From positions 3,042,501 through 3,106,500 of the forward strand of contig CM066315.1 in the NCBI GenBank assembly GCA_033807775.1: DNA of 64,000 bases, given 5' to 3'. This DNA comes from Saussurea involucrata (lineage: Eukaryota > Streptophyta > Magnoliopsida > Asterales > Asteraceae). Below the pieces are notes generated by a model. The model was not told the DNA's origin. It did no database searches and saw only the letters and a program-made list of their open reading frames with translations. The position numbers and the translations under genes are program-made. Positions 44,831 through 56,377 of the stretch are shown here, piece after piece. Numbering within the stretch: the stretch's first letter is position 1; every line of letters begins with the position of its first letter.

Positions 44831-45151
44831 ATTTTCTTCTTCTCTAAATCTTTGCTAAATATAAGTAAAGACGCAACAATAGGCGTTGATCAAAATTCGA
44901 CAAATTTTTGGGATCGCATAGAAGAATACTATGATATCTATCGTGACAATACTTCTCAAACGCAGAGAAATCGTCAAGCACTTATAAATCGTTGGCAAAG
45001 AATGAATCATGGTGTTTCGAAGTTTGTTGGTTATTTTGAGCAGGTTCAAATACGTCGGGAAAGCGGGTTGAACGAAGAAGATAAAAAAAATAAAGCTTTA
45101 GATTTATAACGAAGGTTGGAAGGCTCAGAATTCAATTTTTTTCATGTGTGG
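44831..45151 (+). pseudogene. Harbinger ORF1-like / SANT-NAM-associated gene, 5' part
   Basis: Translates from about 44846 as LLNISKDATIGVDQNSTNFW and continues with FWDRIEEYYDIYRDN and ALINRWQRMNHGVSKFVGYF. This is the Myb/SANT-like region of plant proteins often mislabelled glutathione S-transferase T3-like, related to ORF1 of PIF/Harbinger elements. An in-frame TAA at 45107-45109 breaks it. Past the stop the frame continues to HVW, where the Copia LTR begins. The N-terminus is missing or unrecognised. Confidence 0.7.
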
Positions 45152-45424
45152 TATTGAAAGAACACAATAGAATGCAGGAATGTTTCTTATTATAACAAAG
45201 AAAAATAGCTCAAAAACTCTGTTACAATCTTTTCCTCTTTTCGATATCTTAAACTCGATATCAAGACACCTATTTATACTAGATGTAATTCTGTGGATAA
45301 CCACAAACTAGGACCTTGAGTTCTCTCCTAATACCAACTTGTATTAAGAGTCCTATTACAATACCAACTTGTATTATAAGGTAGTTTATTTCAAGTCCCT
45401 TTAATTCTCGGAAATTACTAACAA
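45152..45424 (-). repeat. Copia LTR (3' LTR of the minus-strand element)
   Basis: 273 bp, near-identical to 55184-55457. Contains a CTATTTATACTAGATG segment (TATA-like when read forward). Confidence 0.92.
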
Positions 45425-45516
45425 TCACCCCCCTAATTTCGGAATGCAACTTGAGAGATCATCCATGCCCAGAAGTTTGAACATTTCGCCAAACTTGATC
45501 TTAGCGAGTGCTTTTG

Positions 45517-48500
45517 TCAAAATGTCAGCTCGTTGTTCCTTTCCGCTGATGTGTTCCACCACGATCTCTCTCTCTCTCTAACCAGTTCGCGAATGTAGTT
45601 ATAGCGAGGTTTTATGTGCTTGTTTCGTCCATGAAAGACTGGATTTTTAGCCAATGCAATTGCGGATGTGTTGTCTATTTTAATCGTGACCGCTCTAACC
45701 TTTGATCCGGTTAACTCTCCAAGTAGTTCACGTAGCCAAACCGCTTGACAACTCGCTGAACCTGCAGCCATGTATTCCGCTTCACACGAAGATAGCGCTA
45801 CTGTTTCTTGCTTTTGTGAGCACCAGGTAACGGGTGATTTTCCCAGGTAGAAAATATGCCCAGTTGTGCTTCTCCCATCGTTTGGGTCTACGTTGTGACT
45901 GCTGTCACTATATCCAACCAACTTCATGGGTTCTTTACGAGCATACTTTATTCCATAACCCAAAGTTCCTTTTACGTACCTTAGGATTTGTTTAATTGCT
46001 GTCATATGCGACTTTTTTGGCGTTTGCATGTACCGACTTGTAATGTCAACCGCATAAGAGAGATCGGGTCTTGTTTGTAACAGGTATCTTAGTCTGCCCA
46101 CTAGACTTCGATATTCAGTTGCATCTGTATCCTCTCCTTCTTCATCAATTGAGAACTTCGCATTTGAATCCATAGGAACCAGTGTGGGGTTGCAGTCGAT
46201 CATACCTGCGTCCATGAGCACCTTCTTTGCGTAACCTTCTTGAGTAATTATGATATCTTCCTTTCTTTGATATACCTCGATACCTAGGTAATATGTGAGC
46301 ACACCCAAGTCGGTCATATCAAATTTTGTACCCATGGCTTCTTTAAATTTTAGTATGATATCCGTGTTGGTTCCGGTAACAACGAGATCATCAACGTATA
46401 CTCCAACAATGATAAAGTCGGCTCCTATGCTTCTTCGATATACCGCTTGTTCTTGTACACATCTTTGGAATTTCATATTCCTCAAGATCCCGTCAAGTTT
46501 CATATTCCATGTGCGAGGCGCTTGTCTTAGGCCGTATAACGCCTTTTCCAGTTTGTAAACTGAGTTTTCGTACCCTTTCTTTACAAAGCCTTCCGGTTGG
46601 TGGACATATACTTGCTCTTGGAGTTCACCATGTAAAAATGCGGATTTCACATCGAGGTGGTGCAATTCCCACCCTTTCGAGGCTGTGAGAGCTATAATGA
46701 TTCGAACCGTTTCAATGCGGGCAACCGGCACGAATACTTCTTCAAAGTCAATCCCTGGTTGTTGGAGGTAACCTTTTTCCACGACCCTTGCCTTGTACTT
46801 GCTTATTGAACCGTTTGCATCTCTTTTGACCTTGAATACCCATTTTAATCCAATGATGGTTGTGTCATTTGGTCGCGTGACTAGCTTCCATGTGCCATTC
46901 CTTTCAATCGAGTCAATTTCTTCTTTCATAGCTTTTACCCACATTGGATTATTCTTAGCTTCATGGTAGTTTGATGGTTCATCATCATTAAGCGATAGTA
47001 GTAAGTGGGCGTTCTCAGCGTAGAAGTTCACCTCAAAGTCGTCATACCTTCGTGGGAGTTGGGGAGTCCGATTTGACCTTCGCAGCGGAGGAGCATCGTG
47101 GTTTTCTACTGGTTCATTTGGTGTAGTTGGTTCTTGCGTACCCAAATCGCTTCCGCCGTTGTTTTCATCCACAACGGGTTCGTTTGGTGTAGTTGGTTCT
47201 TGTGTACCCAAATTGCTCTCGCCGCTGTTTTCATTCACAACGGGTTTGAGACCACCGTTGTCCGTCCCGTCTGCAACCGGTCCGTTTCCCGTGTCAACGA
47301 GACTTGACCAGTGCACCCAAAACATACCAGGTTTTAATGTCGAGTCAGACTCATTATCCCAGTTCCAGTTTGAGTTTTCGTCAAAGATTACGTTTCGTGA
47401 TATGATGATTTTGCGACTTTTTGGTTCGAACAAGCGATAGGCTTTAGATCCCGGTTCTGATCCAAAGTGGACTGTTTTCCTGGAGCGATCATCGAGTTTC
47501 TTTAAGTGCGTCCCAACAGTTTTTGCGTAGGCCACACACCCAAACACCCGTATGTGCTCGATATTGGGCTTACGATGATAATATGACTCGTACGGTGTCG
47601 ACTCTTTCACTGCTCTCGACGGAATCCGGTTTATAATGTAGGTTGCGTGGTGTACGGCTTCTCCCCAAAGGTAATTAGGAACTTCTTTTGCTTTCAACAT
47701 GCTTCGTGTCATCTCGAGAAGGGTTCGATTTCGTCTTTCCACCACGTCGTTCTGTTGTGGCGTGTATGGAGCCGTGAGGTGTCTCATCATCCCGTGATCT
47801 TCGCAAATTTTGTTAAAGTCTCGCGAAGTAAATTCACCGCCTCTATCCGTTCGGAGTACTTGAATAGAATTACCGGTTTCGTTTTCAACCTTAACTTTGA
47901 ATTTCTTGAAGTAGTTTATTGCATCGCTCTTTTCCTTCATTAGGTAACACCACATAAACCGTGAGTAGTCATCAATTAGAACAAAAATATATCTGTTTCC
48001 GGCTATCGTAGGAGGTGATATCGGTCCACAAAGATTTCCATGTATGAGTTCCAAGATTTTATTAGCTCGATACAGTGAAGTCTTGGGAAAAGATCTTCGT
48101 GAGTGTTTCCCAACCAAGCATGACTCGCATAGTTGATTGCCTCCTGTGATTAGCGGTAAACCTGTGACTAACCCTTTCCTTGCCATCATCATGATTGTGT
48201 CGAAGTTAGCATGTCCGAGTCTAGCATGCCACAACCACCCTTGCTCATTAAGTCGGCTATGTAAGCAAACTGGTTTTCCCACCGTTATCTTGGTTTTGTA
48301 AAGTCTATTCACTGATCTCTTCAGTTTAAATAGAAGCAACTTTCGACTATCAAACAGGAACAAAAGATCACTTTTCATGGAGACTTCACACCCACTTTCG
48401 GTTGCTTGTCCTAAACTTATTATATTGGCTTTAAGATCTGGTATATAGTAGATGTCAGTAAGTAATTTTTGCTCACCTCCTTCTCCTATAAACAGAATGG

Positions 48501-49404
48501 ACCCTTTGCCTCGTATCTCCGCACACGAGTTATCACCGAACTTCACTCTTCCTCCTATCCGTTTGTTGATCTCGGTGAAGAAAGATAGATTACCCGTCAT
48601 ATGGTTGCTTGCGCCGTTATCTAAATACCATATGTCGTCCTTGTCATCGTGGGTTTTGTATTTACTCGGAATCACACTTTCTTCGTTTAGTAACACGGTT
48701 TCGTAAAGAGTCTTATGCATAAACAGCTGTGGGTCATGATCTTCAACTTCGGCTACATGAGACTCGGCTTTTTTAGCTTTCCGTTCCGGGCATAGAGACG
48801 CAAAGTGACCAAACTGATCACATCTATAACATTGTACTTTGGATCGATCCTTACCTTTGCCTTTTGACTTGTCGAACTCATTGTTGACCGTAGGTGCTGA
48901 TCGGTTTTGCTGGGTTCGTGAGTAGTTCTGGCGACTTCCGCGACCTCGTCCCGCCCCGTGGCCTCGTCCATTCTTACTCGGCTCAAAATTTCTAGTGGTA
49001 GATTCCGCCTTGTGGAACATTAACTTGCTTTGGTTACTGGCAGGTTCATCTTCGCGGATGCGCTCCTCATATGCTTTTAAACGACCAACAACATCTTCGA
49101 ATTTGACAGTCTTGAGGTCAAGAATTTGTTCAATCGATGCCACTATGTGTATAAATCTTCTCGGTAAACTGGTGAGGAATTTCTTGACAAGTTTCTTTTC
49201 GTCAAGAGTTTCTCCAAGGGAAGAGGATTTTGACGCGATCCCTGATAATTGACTTGCGTATTCGTCAATAGTGCCCGTCTCCTTCATCTTCAAGTTATCG
49301 AATTCGGTGATTAGGGTTTGTAGACGAGCCTCCCTTACTCTGTCTGCCCCAAGATGCCTGGTTTTAATGGCTTCCCAGATTTCTTTTGCCGTACTGATAT
49401 GCAT
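45517..49404 (-). pseudogene. Copia polyprotein: gag end, protease, integrase, RT, RNase H
   Basis: One open frame of 1,295 codons. Its first five codons belong to the nested insertion. Zinc knuckle CYRCDQFGHFASLC (192-205), protease WYLDNGASNHMTG (259-271), integrase H393/H398 and C426/C429, then the catalytic region with D520 and E556 (35 residues apart). The expected first catalytic Asp lies in IHGNLCGP, where it is Asn457. RT has D918 and YVDD (1003-1006). RNase H has GYSDSSHN, SSCEAEYMA and IDNTSAI. Near the C-terminus a (CT)n run at 45565-45579 shifts the frame, which otherwise continues toward the purine tract. The gag start is across the nested element at 54912-55182. Confidence 0.93.
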
Positions 49405-51085
49405 TAATTAGTAATGTATATTAGGTCTTTTTACTTCCACTTTGAGTCGTTTTATCTTTAATATCCCTAACTTTGAGTCCTTTTATTTACTTATTTTACA
49501 CTTTGTTGTTTATTGGAGCTAAAGTAGTGGATAACCTGTTTTATAACTTAAAATGGCTAATTTGTAGTGTTTTGGCAGATTTTAAATAGTTCAGACTTAT
49601 GCTGCAGCATGGCAACAGCATGAAGCAGCAGACAGCTTAATCAATCAAGACCTTGGAGCTTATTTTGGGCAGACGAAGTGCCCTTTTTGTTGCTGATATT
49701 TTAAAGCTTCTAGAAGGAAAAAGAAAGCTGGACTTTGAATCACCTTTGTGCATTATTGTAGTAGTTTAGCCTTTGAACTACTATGTACTTTTTGTTCCCT
49801 TTGCATGGGAAATTACCTTTTTGCCCCAACCTTTTCTCTAGTATTTAAAGAGAGGTTTGGGATGGGTTGTAGGATATAGAACTCAGTAACAATTTAGAAA
49901 AAGATTCATATCTCATATGTCATATCTATCTTAGAAAATATCTTAGTTTTTTTACTTATGCAAAATCATGATCTGAGAATCAAAGGAGTGACAACCTTTA
50001 AATTTGATATTTACAATCTAATTAGTAGTTACTTTATATATTTCTTGTCTTTATATTTATTGCAATTTATATTTCTTGCCTTTATATTTAGTGCAATTTA
50101 TATTTCCGTCATTTATTTCTTGCAATTTACATTCCGTCATTTACATTTCCGTTATTTACATTTATGCAATTTAATTTACGTCATTTATCGCTTTCTTTAC
50201 TTTCCGTTATGAGTAGCTAATTTTAATAGTTCGGGTGTGAAACGGAAAGGTGGGATTTTAAACCAAAGGAAAGTGGACATTGTTTTGCAATAACAATGTT
50301 CCACCATTTCATTCAAGTTTTATTAAAACCAATGACACTTCTTGACGAACTGATCACTTGCTAAAGTGTTAAAGTGCCGTGGACTTAGAGATAAGCCACT
50401 GAATGCACGTCAGTTTGAATGATATGGGAAGTAGACTTGAGATAGTTACTGATAAAGTGACAGTTATCATCCATGTTTTTTTCTAAACTAATTTATTCTC
50501 GACAAGTGGTCACTAATCTAAAGTGTTAAAGTGGAGTGGACTTAGAGATAAGCCACTTGGAACACACCAACTTGAATGATATGGGAATCAGCTCGAGAGA
50601 GCGGTTTTTGATACAAAGAGATTTGGTCGTCCATATATTTTGAGAACTTTATCCCCCACTATAAATAGCTGGAGACTACACAGAGATGTGTCTAGTTGAA
50701 TCTAAACAGTAGTGGGAATAATGAAGTCCGAGAGGAATACTCTCAAAATAGATGGTGGATCTAGTTATGACAAAACTGCATGCTGCAGCATGGCCCGCTA
50801 GAATTTGTGTTTAAGTCCCACCTTGAAGTTTTACACCCGTACTTGCTTTATTCTCTGTTAACAACATCAAAGTGATAATCCAAACAAAACAAATCAATCT
50901 CTTCCAAATCGCCATCTGAAATCATTTCCTTCTTCTACTTTTTATAGAACTTTTACTCCAATCTCTGTGGGACGATATCTGGTATTTTACCACTTTATTA
51001 CTTGAAAGACGATATTAGATCTCATTGTATACTTGCTTTGAGGTTTAATTAGCACACGTCTATAGGTGTATTCTAAGCACTGTCA
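49395..51085 (+). repeat. 5' LTR of the nested non-autonomous element
   Basis: 1,691 bp. Contains a run of TTTATATTTATTGCAATTTA-like words near 50045-50175 and a pair of diverged internal repeats around AAAGTGTTAAAGTG at about 50360 and 50520. Confidence 0.93.
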
Positions 51086-51230
51086 AGTTTTTGGCGCCGT
51101 TGCCGGGGATTGGCAAGCTAAAAGTTGTAAAAAGTTTTAAAAAGATTTGATTTTTCTACCACCTTTGTTGCTTGTCATACGTCTTCATGTGTGTACAAGT
51201 AACAAGCTTTGAGTTTATCTTTCTGTGAAT

Positions 51231-52397
51231 ATGGATTCAATGGGATATTCGTTTGGGCCATATGAAACTGTTTTCTGTGACTTCTGTGGCGGAAATCATT
51301 TCACATATTATTGCCCTTTGAACCCTGATTCCAATTATTTCATGGGAGATAGTAATTGGGATACCTCACACTTCAATGGTTATACTCAATCATAGGAGGA
51401 TCATCCTAATTTGTTTTTAAATAATCAAAATCATGGCACTTTCACATCACCAATACCTCCCTACCAAGATTGGAGTAACACTTGCTCAAATACTTTTGAC
51501 CAATCTTGGGAGGAACAAGTTGATTTTTCTGGGAATTTTCAAGGGGGTGATTATAACAACTCATTTTTACCCCCTACGCCCTCTTTAGAACTAGTTCAAA
51601 CCGTCATATCTCTTCAAACTATGATGAATGAATTCACACAAAATATGATAACATCTGTTGCCAACATCACAACTTATGTTGAAGAGATCAATAGACAAAA
51701 CCAAATTCCTATACCAAGTGAGATTGAAAATTTTGAACGTGTTGGTAAGGATGAGGATGAGGTCAATACTTTGGAAAATAGTCAAGAGATAGAAAGTTAT
51801 GAGGAAGCATCCGAGCATTTGAGCGACCCCTTTTTACTTCAAAATAGTAAAGAGGTGCAACACAATGCCAAAATTGTCATTAACCCCTGCTTTGAATCTG
51901 TGCAGAAAGAACATATTGTTGAGGATGCTGCAGCATTCCTGCAGCAAAGTTGTGCAGAAAATCTTCAAGTTGTTTTTCAAAAGGGATGTGATGATCAATC
52001 CAAGGACTCGGGAAGCTTCATAAAATCAAGTTCTATTGTTGGTGAGGTGATGTGGAAAACTCTTTGCGGCATGAAATGCTCCCCCATTTGTGCAATCGAA
52101 GTCTTGCGCCATGATCAAGGAGAGACACATTTGATGAGAAACGTATATAAGCATAAGTGGAAAGAGAAACACCAAGTTAAGTTGGCGAGGACAGTTACGG
52201 CTGAGGAGCATACTGAGGTGCTCCAGCAATCTCCACCATTCCTCAAGAAGTTTTCAACAAGAGATCCAATTGTTGAAAAAGAAGAACACCTTGTTAAAAG
52301 ACAGAAATGCAGATTCTTGTGCCGCAACATTCATTCCAACCACTTGGTTCACAACCTACTCCTCAGGAGTAGGACAGGTTCATTCATACCTCTTTAG
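51231..52397 (+). pseudogene. Gag-like protein of the nested element, one in-frame TAG
   Basis: The frame opens at 51231 (MDSMGYSFGPYETVFCDFC). It has a zinc-knuckle-like C-x2-C-x3-H-x4-C (CDFCGGNHFTYYC), stops at TAG 51393-51395 and continues in the same frame to 52397, 388 sense codons in all. The second part (from about 51411) is acidic, Gln/Asn/Glu-rich, with TTYVEEINRQNQ and an acidic middle, and a basic C-terminus. It has no protease, RT or integrase motif. The C-x2-C-x3-H-x4-C variant is familiar from gag of plant Athila-type elements. Whether the TAG is a mutation or is read through cannot be told here. Confidence 0.65.
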
Positions 52398-53214
52398 CTC
52401 CAATTTTTGTTCATTTTACATTTTTTGAGTTTGGGATTGTTTCTTACGTTTTTAGGATTTAGTTTTTATTGCATGATGAGCATATGTGATAGATTTAAGC
52501 ATGCATACATAGCATGAATAATTCTTAAAGTCATGATCTATAAATCTAATGTATAGTTTTTTGCTAGAACTAGCATCCTTTTGCTTGGGACCACATTTTG
52601 CTCCCTATCTCACACACATCTAGGAAATGAGAGAGGCCATCATTTGTTCCTCAAATTTAAGCCACTTGTATCCACCCATACATTTATCCCATAACAATGA
52701 GGACATTGTTGATTTCTAGTTTGAGGGTGGGGAAGTCCACCATGGCAAGAAAAAAAAACAATAAATAAATAAAAAGGGCATAACTCTTAAAAAATGCCAT
52801 GTTTGGACTTTAAGTACTAAAAAAGTCCCATAGGGGCTAAGTGCATTGCTTTCAACACAAAAGTGCCGCAAAATTGAAAAAAAAATCATATATGTTGAAG
52901 CAAAGAAAGGAAAAAGGCAAAGTGAGACAAAATGTGCCAAAAAGAGTGAACCAATACTTTAAAGTCCTTTTGATCTTGGATGTGAGATGTGTAGAGCATA
53001 ACAAAGAGAAAATGTTGCTAGCTTATGGTTTTACTCATTCTTAGATTAAGATCATGTCACTTGGAATTTATGAATGGCTATGTTGTGTATCCTTGCATAT
53101 ATCATGACATTGTGTGCACTTATTGCCCTCATTTTGCAAACCTTACCAACTTGAGTCTTTTTCTTTTTGTATCTTAGTTGCTTGGGGACAAGCAACAGTT
53201 CTAGTTTGAGGGTG

Positions 53215-54906
53215 TGATATGCATTAATTAGTAATGCATATTAGGTCTTTTTACTTCCACTTTGAGTCGTTTTATCTTTAATATCCCTAACTTTGAGTCC
53301 TTTTATTTACTTATTTTACACTTTGTTGTTTATTGGAGCTAAAGTAGTGGATAACCTGTTTTATAACTTAAAATGGCTAATTTGTAGTGTTTTGGCAGAT
53401 TTTAAATAGTTCAGACTTATGCTGCAGCATGGCAACAGCATGAAGCAGCAGACAACTTAATCAATCAAGACCTTGGAGCTTATTTTGGGCAGACGAAGTG
53501 CCCTTTTTGTTGCTGATATTTTAAAGCTTCTAGAAGGAAAAAGAAAGCTGGACTTTGAATCACCTTTGTGCATTATTGTAGTAGTTTAGCCTTTGAACTA
53601 CTATGTACTTTTTGTTCCCTTTGCATGGGAAATTACCTTTTTGCCCCAACCTTTTCTCTAGTATTTAAAGAGAGGTTTGGGATGGGTTGTAGGATATAGA
53701 ACTCAGTAACAATTTAGAAAAAGATTCATATCTCATATGTCATATTTATCTTAGAAAATATCTTAGTTTTTTTTACTTATGCAAAATCATGATCTGAGAA
53801 TCAAAGGAGTGACAACCTTTGAATTTGATATTTACAATCTAATTAGTAGTTACTTTATATATTTCTTGTCTTTATATTTATTGCAATTTATATTTCTTGT
53901 CTTTATATTTAGTGCAATTTATATTTCCGTCATTTATTTCTTGCAATTTACATTCCGTCATTTACATTTCCGTTATTTACATTTATGCAATTTAATTTAC
54001 GTCATTTATCGCTTTCTTTACTTTCCGTTATGAGTAACTAATTTTAATAGTTCGGGTGTGAAACGGAAAGGTGGGATTTTAAACCAAAGGAAAGTGGACA
54101 TTGTTTTGCAATAACAATGTTCCACCATTTCATTCAAGTTTTATTAAAACCAATGACACTTCTTGACGAACTGATCACTTGCTAAAGTGTTAAAGTGCCG
54201 TGGACTTAGAGATAAGCCACTGAATGCACGTCAGTTTGAATGATATGGGAAGTAGACTTGAGAGAGTTACTGATAAAGTGACAGTTATCATCCATGTTTT
54301 TTTCTAAACTAATTTATTCTCGACAAGTGGTCACTAATCTAAAGTGTTAAAGTGGAGTGGACTTAGAGATAAGCCACTTGGAACACACCAACTTGAATGA
54401 TATGGGAATCAGCTCGAGAGAGCGGTTTTTGATACAAAGAGATTTGGTCGTCCATATATTTTGAGAACTTTATCCCCCACTATAAATAGCTGGAGACTAC
54501 ACAGAGATGTGTCTAGTTGAATCTAAACAGTAGTGGGAATAATGAAGTCCGAGAGGAATACTCTCAAAATAGATGGTGGATCTAGTTATGACAAAACTGC
54601 ATGCTGCAGCATGGCCCGCTAGAATTTGTGTTTAAGTCCCACCTTGAAGTTTTACACCCGTACTTGCTTTATTCTCTGTTAACAACATCAAAGTGATAAT
54701 CCAAACAAAACAAATCAATCTCTTCCAAATCGCCATCTGAAATCATTTCCTTCTTCTACTTTTTATTGAACTTTTACTCCAATCTCTGTGGGACGATATC
54801 TGGTATTTTACCACTTTATTACTTGAAAGACGATATTAGATCTCATTGTATACTTGCTTTGAGGTTTAATTAGCACACGTCTATAGGTGTATTCTAAGCA
54901 CTGTCA
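53215..54906 (+). repeat. 3' LTR of the nested non-autonomous element
   Basis: 1,692 bp, nearly identical to 49395-51085. Confidence 0.93.
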
Positions 54907-54911
54907 CGTAC

Positions 54912-55182
54912 CCATCGTACCGACTTGTAAGATAAGGTCTTCGGGAATTGCCTGGAAAAAAACGGCGATGGCCGTATTGTTTTTCTTTGGGTCATTCGCA
55001 CCTGGATCAATGACATCCCAGACTTGATGTACGTTTAATATCACCTTCATGCGAATTGCCCACACCGTATAGTTTGTAGTATTCAACATCGGAACGTGAA
55101 ACGAGAAGGATGACCCTCCCTTCGTGCCACCTGTTTCCGCCACAGCATTGGGGTCTCCCATATTAACCGGCTCTGATACCAA
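54912..55182 (-). pseudogene. Copia gag N-terminus, separated from the rest by the nested element
   Basis: About 90 codons starting MVSEPVNMGDPNAV, with the typical plant Copia gag opening FHVPMLNTTNYTVWAIRMK. The reading frame resumes exactly in the 45517-49404 frame if the nested element and one CGTAC are disregarded, so only the insertion breaks gag. Confidence 0.9.
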
Positions 55183-55183
55183 T

Positions 55184-55457
55184 TATTGAAAGAACACAAT
55201 AGAATGCAGGAATGTTTCTTATTATATAACAAAGAAAAATAGCTCAAAAACTCTGTTACAATCTTTTCCTCTTTTCGATATCCTAAACTCGATATCAAGA
55301 CATCTATTTATACTAGATGTAATTCTGTGGATAACCACAAACTAGGACCTTGAGTTCTCTCCTAATACCAACTTGTATTAAGAGTCCTATTACAATACCA
55401 ACTTGCATTATAAGGTAGTTTATTTCAAGTCCCTTTAATTCTCGGAAATTACTAACA
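55184..55457 (-). repeat. Copia LTR (5' LTR of the minus-strand element)
   Basis: 274 bp, near-identical to 45152-45424. The primer site lies immediately to its left, at about 55171-55182. Confidence 0.92.
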
Positions 55458-55928
55458 CATGGATGGTGTTGCGTGAAGAGGAGAAATGGAGAAGCCAACA
55501 AGGTTTCTCAAAAGACAACGATTCATCTTCAGATAGGGGATCAAAGAGGAATAAAAATACAGAAGATGGTCATTACACTTCATTATCTTCAAATGCGAAT
55601 ACGTCAAATCCTGAAGAGGTGTCAACTCCTTCTTCCCGTCCGTTGGGAAAGAAAGTCTCGAAGGATAAAGGTAAAAAAAGTCATTTTTCATCAAGTTTTA
55701 CCGAAAACGAACAAGTGACAATGTTAGAACGCCTGAATATTGAAAAAGAAAAAAATTCAGGTGATGAGAGAATTCCACAAATCATTTGTGGAAACAGAAA
55801 TACTTAAGAACAAACGGGAAAATCGGAAAATGATCATGAAGTTGATGGAAATGGATCCCACAACAATGAGCGAACCACAACGGAGACTGTACGAACATCA
55901 ACTTGAAGAACTTCTAAAAGAACAATGA
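55458..55928 (+). pseudogene. Harbinger ORF1-like gene, 3' part (NAM-associated C-terminal domain)
   Basis: Resumes at MVLREEEKW (55463) after the Copia insertion. A Ser/Lys-rich linker with SSRPLGKKVSKDKGKK follows, then the helical C-terminus EQVTMLERLNIEKEK. A frameshift near 55740-55805 puts the last 50 codons (ETEILKNKRENRKMIMKLME ... LLKEQ) in another frame (55740-55928). KVSKDKGKK and the closing Lys/Glu helix are typical of the NAM-associated C-terminal domain. Confidence 0.75.
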
Positions 55929-56224
55929 TGTATTTTTATGTGTTAAGTTTGTATTTTTTAATATGTAATTTATTTTATTGTACTTTAATATAAATTATAT
56001 TTTGCATTTTTTAATAATTATGCCTTTCAAAAAAAAATTAATATTTTTATTAACAAATAAAATTATTCATACATTTTTTCATAAACATTCTCTACAAAAC
56101 ATCACAAAACATGATTTGACATAAAGCAATTTCTAATTTAGAAATTATTCCCTACAATTTCTTATACTATTAACTGTCATATCAGCAAAAAGTACTAATT
56201 TGATATTTGCAAATTACCAAAACC

Positions 56225-56315
56225 AATTTCTAATTTAGCAATCATACTCACAACCACTACAATTTCTAATTTAGCAATCATACTCACAACCACTACAATT
56301 TCTAATTTAGCAATC
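56225..56315. repeat. 36-bp tandem repeat, about 2.5 copies
   Basis: AATTTCTAATTTAGCAATCA is followed by TACTCACAACCACTAC, repeated head to tail, with a third partial copy ending AATCCTACATGG. Confidence 0.8.
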
Positions 56316-56377
56316 CTACATGGCACTTTTGCAATCCAAATAATATCCTAAAGAAATCCTTGTTGTGGATGCTCTTA

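Larger units (their letters stand above)
49395..54906 (+). mobile_element. Non-autonomous Gypsy-type LTR element (Athila-like primer site), nested in Copia gag
   Basis: LTRs are 49395-51085 and 53215-54906 (about 1.69 kb each, TGATATGC...CACTGTCA), with an exact duplication CGTAC at 49390-49394 and 54907-54911. The primer site TGGCGCCGTTGCCGGGGAT begins at 51092 and a purine-rich TTTGAGGGTG precedes the right LTR, so it is plus-oriented, opposite to its host. By eye about nine or ten differences separate the LTRs, roughly 0.5 percent. It carries only a gag-like gene and no pol. The non-coding 3' part runs 52398-53214. Confidence 0.93.
45152..55457 (-). mobile_element. Ty1/Copia retrotransposon with a nested LTR element in gag
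   Basis: LTRs are 45152-45424 and 55184-55457. By eye they differ at about four substitutions and one 2-bp indel, so the insertion is young. On the minus strand: primer site TGGTATCAGAGC next to the right LTR, then gag-protease-integrase-RT-RNase H, a purine-rich AGGGGGGTGAT, and the left LTR. Flanking bases TGTGG and CATGG would be a 5-bp duplication with two differences. The host gene frame supports this boundary. The LTRs do not end in a canonical TG...CA at the 45152 side. Confidence 0.92.
44143..56374 (+). mobile_element. PIF/Harbinger-like element carrying an ORF1-type gene, host to three nested insertions
   Basis: The left end GAGCATCACAACAATG and the complement of the right end, GAGCATCCACAACAAGG, are flanked by TTA at 44140-44142 and 56375-56377. 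Subtracting the MULE-type MITE and the Copia leaves about 1.55 kb. It contains a SANT/NAM-associated gene, as ORF1 of PIF/Harbinger elements does, but no DDE transposase, so it looks non-autonomous. A 36-bp unit is repeated near the right end (about 56225-56315). Confidence 0.6.

Noticed and set aside
47098..47440. Plus-strand frames opposite the Copia integrase/RT linker
   Set aside because: They mirror an internal repeat of the Copia linker on the coding strand and are shadows.
49958..50212. 84-codon frame repeated at 53779-54033
   Set aside because: It lies in the two LTRs of the nested element and is made of TTTATATTT-type low-complexity DNA.
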